DNA of 64,000 bases from Myxococcota bacterium (GCA_022842935.1 JALHOP010000008.1:186001-250000), one strand, 5' to 3'. Positions 1 through 8,823 are shown, counted from the first letter of the stretch. Made by a program: numbers and translations. The notes: a model not told the origin generated them from the letters alone.

Positions 1-681
1 GTTGGGGCTCCGCTGGAGAGCCGCGTCAGCGTTGCGCAACATAGTGTCGAGGCCAATGAGGTCCATGATGGCGAATGGCCCCTGCTCCATGCCGGTCGCC
101 GTGGTCCAGGCGTGGTCGATGCTCGCGACCGAGGCCACCTCGTCGAGCGCGAGCTCTTGCGCGGCGGTCAGCACAGCGATCAACATCGCGTTGAAGACAT
201 ACTCGCGGTGCTCGCGCGCATGCACCATCGGCTCGTGTCCGAGCTTGCGCGTTAGCTCCGCGATAGCGTCTATCGCGCCGGGGGAGGTTTCGGCGTGCCC
301 CATGACGTCGACGAGACGGTTGCGATCGACTGGCGGATGGAAATGCCAAGCGAGGAAGCGCTCGGGCCGCTCCACCGCCTCGGCGATCTCCGACGGCAAC
401 AACGTCGAGGTGTTACTCGTAAGCAGAGCGTCGGCGCGAACCACACGCGAAAGAGCCGACCATAGTCGCCTCTTCGCGGCGAGGTCTTCGATGATGGACT
501 CGCTGACGACATCAGCATCGAGCGCTGCCTCGAGGCTCGCGACCGTAAGAAAACGGTCGGCAACGCGTGCGAGCGCCCGCGCATCGCTATCGTAGAGCAC
601 CACCGCGCACCCCGCCTTCACGCAGAGGGCGGCAATTTGCGTTCCCATCGTCCCAGCGCCGACGATGAAGATGCGGGTCAT
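1..681 (-). CDS. 3-hydroxyacyl-CoA dehydrogenase, N-terminal part (3' end outside window)
   Basis: Partial gene reading off the left edge; 227 codons are visible. The protein starts MTRIFIVGAGTMG, the Rossmann NAD-binding glycine motif of the 3-hydroxyacyl-CoA dehydrogenase family, which oxidises 3-hydroxyacyl-CoA in beta-oxidation or butyrate-type pathways. Further family signs are a SNTSTLLPSEIA segment, then HFHPPVDRNRLVDV. These correspond to the conserved Ser-Asn and His-Phe-x-x-Pro regions of the NAD domain. The C-terminal domain is only partly present. The start ATG overlaps the stop of the upstream CheY-like gene by four bases (ATGA), so it is probably translated with that operon. Substrate chain length cannot be told. 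Confidence 0.88.
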   Translation of the reverse strand, partial: MTRIFIVGAGTMGTQIAALCVKAGCAVVLYDSDARALARVADRFLTVASLEAALDADVVSESIIEDLAAKRRLWSALSRVVRADALLTSNTSTLLPSEIAEAVERPERFLAWHFHPPVDRNRLVDVMGHAETSPGAIDAIAELTRKLGHEPMVHAREHREYVFNAMLIAVLTAAQELALDEVASVASIDHAWTTATGMEQGPFAIMDLIGLDTMLRNADAALQRSPN

Positions 682-1055
682 ATTCCGAGCAACATCTTGG
701 TTGTGTTGCAAACGTGCGCTGCTTGTACGGGCTTCGAGATGTACGCATTGGCGCCAAGTTGCATGGCGCGCTGCCGGTCACTCTCGGCGCCCTCGGTGGT
801 GATCACCACGATGCGCAGATCCTGATACTTGGCGTCACCGCGCAACGTACTGACCAGCTTGAACCCGTCCATGACCGGCATGTTGATGTCGGTGATTACG
901 AGGTCATAGTGGTCGCGCGCGAGCTTCTTGAGGGCATCGACGCCGTCGTCGGCCTCGTACACCTCGAGCGCCCTTAGCCTCTTCAAGGCGAAGACGATGA
1001 GGTGGCGCATGGTCGGAGAGTCTTCGACGACCAGTGCTTTCTTGTTCTCGGACAT
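678..1055 (-). CDS. Stand-alone CheY-like response regulator (tandem copy 1)
   Basis: A 125-residue single receiver domain with no output domain. The acidic pair is in VVEDSP, the phospho-acceptor is D56 in VITDINMP, the switch Thr is at about 86-87 and the conserved Lys is K108 in ISKP, so it should be phosphorylatable. It is a close paralogue of the product of 1183-1557, sharing long identical blocks such as ADDGVDALKKL and RQRA-LGANAY. It lies near a CheA gene, the plausible phosphodonor, but 2.5 kb beyond that operon's end and beyond a plus-strand gene. The output partner is unknown. Confidence 0.93.
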   Translation of the reverse strand: MSENKKALVVEDSPTMRHLIVFALKRLRALEVYEADDGVDALKKLARDHYDLVITDINMPVMDGFKLVSTLRGDAKYQDLRIVVITTEGAESDRQRAMQLGANAYISKPVQAAHVCNTTKMLLGI

Positions 1056-1182
1056 CGCAGAAGCAGTTTAGCGCCAAGACGAAGAGAATCCACGCAAACC
1101 AGACTCTTCGAGCCTTTGCCACCGCGAGGCGCGCGAAAGCTCTCTAACCCCAGTGGGCGCCTGTGTTGACCAGGCCGCCGGG

Positions 1183-1557
1183 TTAGAGCTTGAGGAGCTG
1201 TTTCACCGTATTGATGACGTGTGGCGCCTGGATGGGCTTGGTGATGTAGGCGTTCGCCCCCAAGGCAAGGGCGCGCTGGCGATCTTCTTGGGCGCCCTCG
1301 GTGGTGATGATGATGATCGGGATCTCTTTGTGAGTCTCGTCCTTGCGCACGAGGCTAACGAGCTTGAGGCCGTCCATGATCGGCATGTTGATGTCGGTGA
1401 TGAGGATGTCGAACTTGCTACTCTGAAGCTTCTTGAGAGCATCCACCCCGTCGTCTGCCTCGATCACCTTAAGCGCGGGAAGACGCTTGAGCGCGAAAAC
1501 GATGAGCTGACGCATGGTCGGCGAGTCTTCGACGACCAGCGCGGTGTACTCAGCCAT
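1183..1557 (-). CDS. Stand-alone CheY-like response regulator (tandem copy 2)
   Basis: A 124-residue single receiver domain with all key residues: acidic pair near residues 10-11, D55 in LITDINMP, Thr in IITTEG and K107 in ITKP. It reads as the duplicate of the downstream gene at 678-1055, from which it is separated by 127 bases. The two differ mainly in the alpha3-alpha4 surface and the last helix, where partner specificity normally lies. It follows the GAF/coiled-coil gene (1608-2414) in the same direction, so the three may form one transcript. Confidence 0.93.
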   Translation of the reverse strand: MAEYTALVVEDSPTMRQLIVFALKRLPALKVIEADDGVDALKKLQSSKFDILITDINMPIMDGLKLVSLVRKDETHKEIPIIIITTEGAQEDRQRALALGANAYITKPIQAPHVINTVKQLLKL

Positions 1558-1607
1558 TCAGCACCTGCGTGGCGACAGTGCCAGCGTGCCTGCGTCCGTC
1601 GCGGGCT

Positions 1608-2414
1608 CTACTCCGATGTGGACGACGAGGTGACAAGGTCGATGAACCCCTGAATCGTGGTGAGCTTGCGCTTCGAATCCGTGTAGAGCTTTGCCGCGAA
1701 AATCGCGGTGGCCGCGTGCCCGGCGAGCAGCGTGAACAGCTCGTGATCAACACTAGCAAGGCGCTTCTTCTGCCGCAAAAATTTATAGATCGACAGAACC
1801 CCGATCGTGAGCTCCTTGATCTTCAGGGGGACGCAAACGACTGGCGAGCTGAGGTCGGCGTCGACGCCTTCGAGCTCGGATACGAAATGCGGCACGCCGG
1901 TTTCGATGACCTCGTGTGCGATAGGTGACACCGGCACCTCCTGGGCGGTGCCCCAATCGAGTCCTTCGGCGACGAGCAGCTTCGGCTCCCAGCCACCGCG
2001 CGGAGTCGACTCGACGGCGGTCACAGTGAAGATCTCGGCGCCGATGAAGTTCAGAGTGACCTCGGTGATGGCGCGCAGCACCTCATCGTAGTCGAGGGTC
2101 GAATGCAGCTGGTAGGTTGCAACGTAGATGTTCAGGAGGTTGTTGTTCTCCTGCTCGATCTCGACGTAGCGGTCCGCAAAGCTCCGGTTGGCTGCCTCGA
2201 CGCCGCTGATGTTTTTCTCGAGCTCCGCGACGCGATAGCGGAGTCGCTCGTTCTCACGCATCAGCTCTTCGGTGAATTCCGCGCCGCGCTTGAAAACCTG
2301 CAAAAACTCCTGGCGAGCGGCGAGCAACTCCTCGATTCGGTCTTCGGGCTCAATCGGCGCTTTGCCTCGCCCGGCAGCGGCCTCAATGGGGCCGTCCTCG
2401 TCGTCTCGTGCCAT
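1608..2414 (-). CDS. Coiled-coil and GAF domain protein
   Basis: 268 residues. After an acidic, disordered start, residues about 25-95 form a heptad-rich coiled coil (ELLAARQEFLQVF, ENERLRYRVAELEKN, EIEQENNNLLN). Residues about 95-260 read as a GAF domain (LDYDEVLRAITEVTLNFIGAEIF, then ESSPVVCVPL-like strands and LLAGHAATAIFAAKLY). No kinase or cyclase output follows, so it is probably a ligand-sensing or scaffold subunit. Its position directly upstream of two CheY-like genes suggests it modulates or reads that signalling. The ligand is unknown. Confidence 0.82.
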   Translation of the reverse strand: MARDDEDGPIEAAAGRGKAPIEPEDRIEELLAARQEFLQVFKRGAEFTEELMRENERLRYRVAELEKNISGVEAANRSFADRYVEIEQENNNLLNIYVATYQLHSTLDYDEVLRAITEVTLNFIGAEIFTVTAVESTPRGGWEPKLLVAEGLDWGTAQEVPVSPIAHEVIETGVPHFVSELEGVDADLSSPVVCVPLKIKELTIGVLSIYKFLRQKKRLASVDHELFTLLAGHAATAIFAAKLYTDSKRKLTTIQGFIDLVTSSSTSE

Positions 2415-2510
2415 TCGACGCGCGTTAGTTTTAGCATTACCGCGCTGTCACCGCGCGGATTTCTCTGATCGCAGCAACGGAAGGCCGGGGTCGCCGAGAA
2501 TAGGCCCGCA

Positions 2511-3683
2511 ATGACCGGCACCGCCTCTAGAGTCGTGGAAACAGTTGCCTTACGGCCAACGACGCCGACCGTTGCTCTTGAGCCCCAAGACGAGTTCGAG
2601 CTCACCACGGTGCGGGCGCCGGACTTCGCACGGATGGCATCGGTGCAGCGCACCGTGCGCCCAGGGCTGCCAAATGCCGCGGCTCGTGCGGGTTTGCCTG
2701 ACCTTGGCGGTGTTCGTCCTCTGGCCGTCGACCTCGCCGCCAGCTCGGCTTCGTCTTCCGCGCCCCGCTCACCCTACCGCGAGCGTCCCGAGGTCCGAGC
2801 GTTCATCGAGCGCATGGTGAGCGTCCATGGCCTCGACCGCGCCGAGCTCGAGCGTCTCATCTTCGCCGTCCCACCGCCGCCCCCGTCGAGTGGAGGCGTC
2901 GCCGAGGGTCTTCCGTGGTGGCAATACCGCCAGCGCTTCGTGACGCCAGAGCTGCGTCAGCGCGGCGTCGAGTTCGCGCGAAGGCACGACGCGGCGCTGC
3001 GTGAGATCACGCGCACCTATCGCGTCGATCGCCGCGCCATTCTCGGTATCGCCGGGGTAGAGACCCGCTATGGCGGTTTCACGGGCAACGTTCGTGTCTT
3101 GCCCGCCCTCACGCGTCTGGCGTTCGACGACGAGCGCCGCCAAGACTACTTCCGCTCGGAGCTCGAGGCTCTTCTCTTGCTTGCGCGCGATCATGGACTC
3201 GACCTGCGCACGCTCGAGGGGTCCTACGCTGGGGCCTTGGGCATCCCGCAGTTCATGCCGAGCAACTACCGCAACCTCGCTGTTCGTTATCGCGGCGAGG
3301 GCCGCCCCAACCTATGGGAGCCGCTCGACGCGGTCGCAAGCATCGCCAACTATTTCGTGCGCTATGACCCCACACGTGCATGGCAATACGGCGAACCCGT
3401 GGTTGCCGCAGCTCGCGTCCGCGGTAGCGTGCCCGATGCCCTCCTGAACACCGTGACGAGCCTGGACCGCTTACGGCAGAGCGGCGTCGAGATCACCGGC
3501 GACACCGGTAACGCCACGACAGGCCGCTTGATCAAGATGCAGCGGCGCGATGGTAGCTTCGAATATTGGGTGGGTCTGCCGAACTTCGAGGCCATCCGCT
3601 CGTACAACCCGAGCAACAACTACGCTTTAGCGGTCGCTCAGCTTGGCGACGAAGTCTTGCGTGGCGTGAACCTGCGGCCTTAG
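2511..3683 (+). CDS. MltB-family lytic murein transglycosylase (N-terminus probably frameshifted)
   Basis: The conserved part, residues about 95-385, matches soluble/membrane lytic transglycosylase B, which cleaves the MurNAc-GlcNAc bond of peptidoglycan to form 1,6-anhydroMurNAc. The catalytic Glu lies in GVETRYGGF, and GALGIPQFMPSNYR is the family signature. The in-frame N-terminus is Pro/Ala-rich and has no signal peptide, which is odd for a periplasmic enzyme. In the +1 frame, an ATG at 2674 encodes MPRLVRVCLTLAVFVLW, a good signal peptide, and GC-rich third positions shift from that frame to this one at about 2715-2735. A one-base loss there, real or in the assembly, would explain it. 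If so, the true start is 2674. Confidence 0.85.
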   Translation: MTGTASRVVETVALRPTTPTVALEPQDEFELTTVRAPDFARMASVQRTVRPGLPNAAARAGLPDLGGVRPLAVDLAASSASSSAPRSPYRERPEVRAFIERMVSVHGLDRAELERLIFAVPPPPPSSGGVAEGLPWWQYRQRFVTPELRQRGVEFARRHDAALREITRTYRVDRRAILGIAGVETRYGGFTGNVRVLPALTRLAFDDERRQDYFRSELEALLLLARDHGLDLRTLEGSYAGALGIPQFMPSNYRNLAVRYRGEGRPNLWEPLDAVASIANYFVRYDPTRAWQYGEPVVAAARVRGSVPDALLNTVTSLDRLRQSGVEITGDTGNATTGRLIKMQRRDGSFEYWVGLPNFEAIRSYNPSNNYALAVAQLGDEVLRGVNLRP

Positions 3684-3697
3684 GAGCCGACTCTTGG

Positions 3698-4780
3698 TCA
3701 GGGCACGGGTGGCGACGCGAACTTGGCGACGCGCTCGATGATCTGCCCGAGGGCCAAGATCTCGTCGACGCAGCCAGTCTGAATCGCCTCCTTGGGCATA
3801 CCAAAGACGATCGAGCTCTCCTGCGATTCGGCGATGGTGCGACCGCCCGCCTGGCGTACGATACGGACACCGGCCGCGCCGTCTGCCCCCATGCCCGTGA
3901 GGACGACGGCGAGCATGCTCATCTCGAAGCTCATCGCAGCGCTCTCGAACAGCCGATCGATCGAGGGCACGTAGCGGTCAGTCTCACGCACGTCCTGCAG
4001 CTTGATGAAGTGCGCATCGCCGGAGCGCGTTAGCTCCATGTGTTTGCCACCGGGTGCGATGTAGACGCAGCCCCCGAGGATCTCCATGCCCTCCTCTGCT
4101 TCGCGGATGTCGAGACTCGTCATGCGGTTGAGCCGTTCCGCGAAAGCCCGTGTGAACTTCGCGGGCATGTGCTGCGCAACCAGAAAGGCGCACTGCGGAG
4201 AGGTTCCCATGGCTTTGAAGAGCGATTCGAGCGCCGGCGGACCTCCGGTCGAGGCGCCGACGCAGACAAGACGCGTCGCGGGCTGAGCCGCGCGGGGCGC
4301 TTGCCACTCGGTGGCACCGCCGCGTTGCTCGCGCGGCTCGGCCTTGGGCACGTTCATGTTGACACGCTTGGTGAAGTGCACCGGCTCCAAGCTGTGCACC
4401 GTGAGGGCCTTGGCAATGATCTCGTTGCGCAGCGATGCGATGTCGGGTGCGATGTGATGGGAGGGCTTCGCAATGAAGTCGAGGGCACCCAGCTCGAGGG
4501 CCTGAAAAACTTCCTGCTTTCGGCTGTGCGAGCTGATCACAATGACAGGCGTCGGCATCTTGGACATGACGATGCGTAGGAAGGTGAACCCGTCCATGCG
4601 TGGCATCTCGATGTCGAGGGTGACGAGGTCGGGCTTGAGCTGGGCGACGAGCTTGAGTCCTTCTTCACCGTCGTATGCCTTACCAACCACCTCGATTTCG
4701 GGATGACCGTTCAGAATCTCGGCAATCGTCTGGCGGTTGTAAGCGGAGTCATCAACCACCAGGACCCGCAGCTTCTTCAT
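3698..4780 (-). CDS. cheB: CheB: receptor glutamate methylesterase/deamidase
   Basis: 360 residues: an N-terminal receiver domain (acidic pair DDS at 10-12, D56 in VTLDIEMPRMDG) and a C-terminal methylesterase domain. The catalytic triad is visible as Ser in GASTGGPPAL, His in AQHMP and Asp in TGMGADGAAG. It removes methyl groups from chemoreceptor glutamates and sets adaptation with the CheR encoded just upstream. I chose the ATG at 4780 rather than the upstream extension because homology begins at MKKLRVLVVDD and a G-rich ribosome site precedes it. It is the last gene of the chemosensory operon. Confidence 0.97.
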   Translation of the reverse strand: MKKLRVLVVDDSAYNRQTIAEILNGHPEIEVVGKAYDGEEGLKLVAQLKPDLVTLDIEMPRMDGFTFLRIVMSKMPTPVIVISSHSRKQEVFQALELGALDFIAKPSHHIAPDIASLRNEIIAKALTVHSLEPVHFTKRVNMNVPKAEPREQRGGATEWQAPRAAQPATRLVCVGASTGGPPALESLFKAMGTSPQCAFLVAQHMPAKFTRAFAERLNRMTSLDIREAEEGMEILGGCVYIAPGGKHMELTRSGDAHFIKLQDVRETDRYVPSIDRLFESAAMSFEMSMLAVVLTGMGADGAAGVRIVRQAGGRTIAESQESSIVFGMPKEAIQTGCVDEILALGQIIERVAKFASPPVP

Positions 4781-4803
4781 GGCCCCCCCGTTGTGCCACA
4801 CGC

Positions 4804-5652
4804 TTAGCGTGGCCGCCGGTAAACGATGTCGTGGGTAAGGGGTACGAGCTCGAATTTCGTCGAAGCGTTGATCAACGATTCAGAGTGGCCGAGCAGCAAG
4901 AAGCCGCCGGGTCGCAGCTTCTTATGGAACATGTCGAGCAGGGCGGCGCGCGCCTCGTTAGCGAAGTAGATGATCACGTTCCGACAGAAGATGACGTCGA
5001 CGTTGCTCATGATCGCCATCGCCGCCTCGTCCATCAGATTGAGGTGACCAAAGTTGACGCGATTGCGAATGTCCTCGTTGAGCTTGAACATTCGTCCGTC
5101 GCGCGTGAAGTGCTTGTCGATCCAGTGCGGCTCGGTCTGACGAAAGGAGGACTCCCGGTAGAGCCCGGACCGCGCGGTCTTCAGGACTTTGCGCGAGATA
5201 TCGTTGCCAAAGATCTCCATTGGCAGACCCCGCGTGAGCGGCAAGTCGTGGGTCAACATGGCGAGCGAATACGGCTCTTCGCCGGTCGAGCAACCCGCCG
5301 ACCAGATACGTATGCGGTCGCCTGGCTTCTTGTGCTTCACGACAGCCGGCAAGATCTCGTCCGTGAAAGCGCGCAGCTGGTACGCCTCGCGAAAGAAATA
5401 CGTTTCGTTGGTTGTGACACGCTCGACGATCTCGTCGAACTCCTTGGCCCGATCCGACCCGTACTTCAGCAGGCGGTAGTAGTCGCGAAAGCTCGTGAGG
5501 TTGTGGACGGGTAGACGGGGCTGAAGCCGGCGCTCGATCAAGTACTTGAACGAGTCGGCAAAATAGATGCCGCAGTACTCGGTGATGAGATCGCGCAGGA
5601 GCCGAAACTCCTCGTCGGTCATGGCGACCGCTCTGCCCGTGCCCCAGGTCAC
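4804..5652 (-). CDS. cheR: CheR: SAM-dependent receptor methyltransferase
   Basis: 282 residues. An N-terminal CheR helical domain (TDEEFRLLRDLITEYCGIYF) is followed by the methyltransferase domain with the SAM-binding loop GCSTGEEPYSLA and the FCRNVIIYF segment typical of CheR. It methylates glutamates in chemoreceptors. Its start overlaps the stop of the HEAT-repeat gene by four bases (ATGA). An internal ATG at 5622 (MTDEEF) is where family homology starts, so the first ten residues may not be translated. No receptor gene is in the window, so its substrate is encoded elsewhere. Confidence 0.96.
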   Translation of the reverse strand: MTWGTGRAVAMTDEEFRLLRDLITEYCGIYFADSFKYLIERRLQPRLPVHNLTSFRDYYRLLKYGSDRAKEFDEIVERVTTNETYFFREAYQLRAFTDEILPAVVKHKKPGDRIRIWSAGCSTGEEPYSLAMLTHDLPLTRGLPMEIFGNDISRKVLKTARSGLYRESSFRQTEPHWIDKHFTRDGRMFKLNEDIRNRVNFGHLNLMDEAAMAIMSNVDVIFCRNVIIYFANEARAALLDMFHKKLRPGGFLLLGHSESLINASTKFELVPLTHDIVYRRPR

Positions 5653-7610
5653 GTGCGCCCCCCCGCTCGCGCGAGTCGCTCGAGCTCGTCGCGGACCAAA
5701 GGCTCGGTCTCATCACGAAGCCGCTCAGACAACACGTCGAGAGGCAGCGCGAGAGCACGATTGACCAGCGACTCGGCGGCGGCGCGGCGAACGCTCCAGG
5801 AGTGGTGCGACAACGCGGCGAGCAGGTGTGGCAACGCCGTAGCAGGCGGTAGCCGCAACGTGACGTCGATCGCCTCGCGAACGACTTCGGGGTCGAGGTG
5901 ACGAACACCGACGCGGACCGCGTCCTCGAGCTCCGGAGGCGCGAGCAAGAACAAGCTCTGCAATGCCGCGATGGCTATTGGAGATGCGGTCGCCGCCACT
6001 GCGGTGAGCAACGTTTGCGCCGCTCGCGTGCCACCAACAGCCCCGAGCGCGCGCAGGGCGCTCGCGACGACCCTCTCTGAAGGGTCGGTGCATGCCGCGA
6101 TCAGCGCGGCGACTACCTCATCACCCTGATAGCTCGCGAGGGCGCGCGCAGCGGCAGATCGAACCTCCTCGTGCTCATCCGCCAAAGCAAACACAAGCGT
6201 CTCACGTGGGAAACGGCTTGCGAAAGTCGTAGCAGCGTCGACAGCAGCGCGTCGAATATCGGGATCGGTATGCCGCACCCCCGACACCAACACATCGATA
6301 TCGCGCTCGCGGCCAATGGCCCCCAACACCGTCAGCCACCCAGCGTGCCAGTCGCCCGCGTCGACCAGCTCGCGAACCGACATTGCCACCGCATCTGCGT
6401 GGCGTCGGGCGACCGCGACGAGCGCGAAGATGGCCTGTCGCGCAAGGTCGGGATCGTCGCCGCGCCCGAGCTCGACCAAAGGCTCGACCACCGAAGCATC
6501 ACCGAAGGCGCCGAGGGCACGCATGGCCGCCTCGGCGCTGCGCATCTCGGGACCGTGAGCCAACTCGATGAGGTCGGCGACCGCAACGGGATCGGCGAGG
6601 CTCTCGAGCGTCTCGAGGTAGAGCACACGCGCCTCGACACCTACGCGATCAATCTCGCGTAGCAGATGTTTGGTGGCGGACCGGCCCAGCTCGAGCACCG
6701 CCATCACCGCGGTCTCGACGATGGTACGACAGGCAGCGGCGGCGAGAAATCGGGGTGCGAGGCTCGGCTCGCGCATCGTAGCAAGGAGCACGATGGTGCT
6801 GGCGACCACGGCGTCGCTCTCGGCATCGAGCGATGCGACGAGGCGCTCGTGCGCACGGTGATGCTTGCGTAGCATGGCGCCGAGCTCGTCATGGGCGCTG
6901 GTGTCGTGGACCAAGATGTCGAGTGCGAGGATTGCGGCGAAGCGGTTACCCTCGGGAGCACTGGCGATCGCCTCGAGCAAGATGGGGAGGACTCTCCGAT
7001 CAGCAGTGTTGCCGAGCACGGGATAGAGCGAACGCGCGAGCGAGGGGTTCGCGACGAACCACTGCAGCTCCGCGAAAGGCACGCGCGCACCAGATCTGGA
7101 CAAAGCGTCGAGCACGTAAACCGCGGCCTGCAAATCGTTCTGGGTGCCTTGGAGTCGCTCGCGCAGGCGGCCGATGACCGCTTCGCCCCCGATGCGCCCC
7201 AGGCTCTCCGCGACGGCGGCACGAACGTTGACATCGACGTCATCCTGGACCGCAAAGAGTGCCATCTGGGCCTCCACGGTCCCGATGGCGCCTAACACTT
7301 CGACCATGAACTTGCGCTGATCGGCGTCGGCTTGCGTCAAGTGCTCGATGAGCTGCGCAACGACGGGCGCGCCGAGACGAACGAGCGTCTCGCTCGCCGC
7401 GTTGCGCAGACCAGCATTGTCGCCGTCCGCCAAGGCGGAGATCAGCGCGGGCGCGAGCTCTGGGCTCCGCGCGAAACGCAGCGCTGCCGAGACGGCGGCC
7501 TTGCGCACACGCCAGCTTGCATCGCCCAAGGCGACGACCAGCGCGCCGACGTCATGCGTCGTCGGTGTCATGGCCACCGCCGTCTCGTAGCGTTCGTCTT
7601 CCTGGATCAC
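5649..7610 (-). CDS. HEAT-repeat protein of the chemosensory operon
   Basis: 653 residues composed almost wholly of HEAT/PBS-lyase-like helical repeats of about 31 residues. The recurring pattern is WRVRKAAVSAAL, NAGLRNAASETLVRLG, VNVRAAVAESLGRIGG, DIRRAAVDAATTF, EVRSAAARALASY. There is no signal peptide or transmembrane segment, so it should be a cytoplasmic superhelical scaffold. It is translationally coupled to its neighbours: its start overlaps the degenerate receiver gene and its stop overlaps cheR. That placement suggests a part in assembling or modulating the signalling complex, but no enzymatic role can be claimed. Confidence 0.9.
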   Translation of the reverse strand: MIQEDERYETAVAMTPTTHDVGALVVALGDASWRVRKAAVSAALRFARSPELAPALISALADGDNAGLRNAASETLVRLGAPVVAQLIEHLTQADADQRKFMVEVLGAIGTVEAQMALFAVQDDVDVNVRAAVAESLGRIGGEAVIGRLRERLQGTQNDLQAAVYVLDALSRSGARVPFAELQWFVANPSLARSLYPVLGNTADRRVLPILLEAIASAPEGNRFAAILALDILVHDTSAHDELGAMLRKHHRAHERLVASLDAESDAVVASTIVLLATMREPSLAPRFLAAAACRTIVETAVMAVLELGRSATKHLLREIDRVGVEARVLYLETLESLADPVAVADLIELAHGPEMRSAEAAMRALGAFGDASVVEPLVELGRGDDPDLARQAIFALVAVARRHADAVAMSVRELVDAGDWHAGWLTVLGAIGRERDIDVLVSGVRHTDPDIRRAAVDAATTFASRFPRETLVFALADEHEEVRSAAARALASYQGDEVVAALIAACTDPSERVVASALRALGAVGGTRAAQTLLTAVAATASPIAIAALQSLFLLAPPELEDAVRVGVRHLDPEVVREAIDVTLRLPPATALPHLLAALSHHSWSVRRAAAESLVNRALALPLDVLSERLRDETEPLVRDELERLARAGGRT

Positions 7611-8320
7611 GCGGGGCGCCCTCCCCCCATCTGCATGATCAACACGTCGAATGCTTCGCGTACCGGGTCAGGTACCGGCCAGCGACTCTCGGGGACCATC
7701 GTCGCGAGAACGCGACGTCCCTCGACGAGAGCGCTCTCGAGCGCGGCATCCGAGCCCCCCGTCAATACGGCCTCGAGTCCGAGGTGATTGTACAGGGCGA
7801 TATCGGCGACGATGCTGTGGGCGAGCGCCAGCACCCTCTCGCCGTCCGCGACGCTCACCGCGCTACTTGGTATCGCCACGGGCGCGTCGATACCGGGGTC
7901 CTGATGATGAGCCGGGAAGGCGACCGGTGGGCTGCGCAGACCCAAGAGGTCGTAAAGCTTCGCGGGGAGAAGGTCGACGATGTGGTGCTGCTCGACGTAG
8001 TCGTCGGCCCCGTACAGCTTCGTCGGCTTTCGCTTATAGGCGGTCCGGTTGTAGACCGAAGCGACGAGGATGATCTTCGTAGGTGCGAGCTCTTCCGATG
8101 CGCGGACCTGCTCGATGAGGTCGAACGCGCGCACCGTCGTCAATGCAACGTCCAGAACGGCAGCGGCGGGACGCGTCTGTGCCATCAGGCGCAGTGCGTC
8201 GCCGCTATCGCTCACCGAGACGACGGTGAAGCCGGCGTTAGAAAGCACGCTCGCGATATCGGCGAGCAAGGCATCCGTTTCGTGTGCAACCAAAACGCGT
8301 GGGGCGGCGCTTCCGGTCAA
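7607..8320 (-). CDS. Degenerate receiver-domain protein
   Basis: 237 residues. Residues 7-115 fold like a response-regulator receiver (RVLVAHETDALLADIASVL, D57 in AAVLDVALTT), followed by a mostly helical C-terminal part with no known DNA-binding or enzymatic motif. Two features are abnormal. The first acidic residue of the usual pair is His (HE), and the Lys-Pro after the GADDY segment is missing (YVEQHH). It may still bind phosphate weakly or act as a phosphorylation-independent adaptor. It overlaps cheW upstream and the HEAT gene downstream by four bases each. Confidence 0.82.
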   Translation of the reverse strand: MTGSAAPRVLVAHETDALLADIASVLSNAGFTVVSVSDSGDALRLMAQTRPAAAVLDVALTTVRAFDLIEQVRASEELAPTKIILVASVYNRTAYKRKPTKLYGADDYVEQHHIVDLLPAKLYDLLGLRSPPVAFPAHHQDPGIDAPVAIPSSAVSVADGERVLALAHSIVADIALYNHLGLEAVLTGGSDAALESALVEGRRVLATMVPESRWPVPDPVREAFDVLIMQMGGGRPA

Positions 8321-8823
8321 GTGAGCCCCTCGGCAAGCTCGGCGGCTGAGGGCGCTCCGATGGCCTCGTCGGATCCGACGATATTCTTGACGTTCAGCAG
8401 GATGAGCGTGCGCCCGCGGTACTGGACGACGCCCAGGAAATAAGGGGCGCGGTCCGCACCCAAGAGGCCGGGCGCGGCGCGGATCTCGCCCCGCGGTACG
8501 CGTACGACCTCGGTCATGCCGTCGACGACGAGGCCGAGAACGCGGCCGTCGATCATCAAGATGATGATCTTCCGTAAGCGATGCTCCTCTGCCGTGACAT
8601 CGAAGCGTCGGCGCAAATCGACGATCGGGATAACCTGCCCGCGCAACGAGATGACACCTTCGACGTATTTTGGTCCCTTGCGCACGCGCGTGATGGGTAG
8701 CGGCCGGAGGATCTCACGCACTCGCATGATGTCGACGACATACTCCTCCGACCCGACACGGAAGGCCGCCAGCTGCACGATGTCGCTGTCGCGACCGCGC
8801 GTCTCGGGCGAAAGACGCGTCAC
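8317..8823 (-). CDS. cheW: CheW coupling protein (second copy)
   Basis: 168 residues with a single CheW-like SH3-type domain at about 16-155. It includes FRVGSEEYVVDIMRVREIL, the ISLRGQVIPIVDLRRRF core, and VDGMTEVVRVP. CheW links the CheA kinase to chemoreceptor tips in the array. This copy is basic at the core (RRRF, RLRK) and lacks the N-terminal extension of its upstream neighbour, so the two may occupy different array positions. It overlaps the preceding cheW stop by four bases. Confidence 0.95.
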   Translation of the reverse strand: MTRLSPETRGRDSDIVQLAAFRVGSEEYVVDIMRVREILRPLPITRVRKGPKYVEGVISLRGQVIPIVDLRRRFDVTAEEHRLRKIIILMIDGRVLGLVVDGMTEVVRVPRGEIRAAPGLLGADRAPYFLGVVQYRGRTLILLNVKNIVGSDEAIGAPSAAELAEGLT

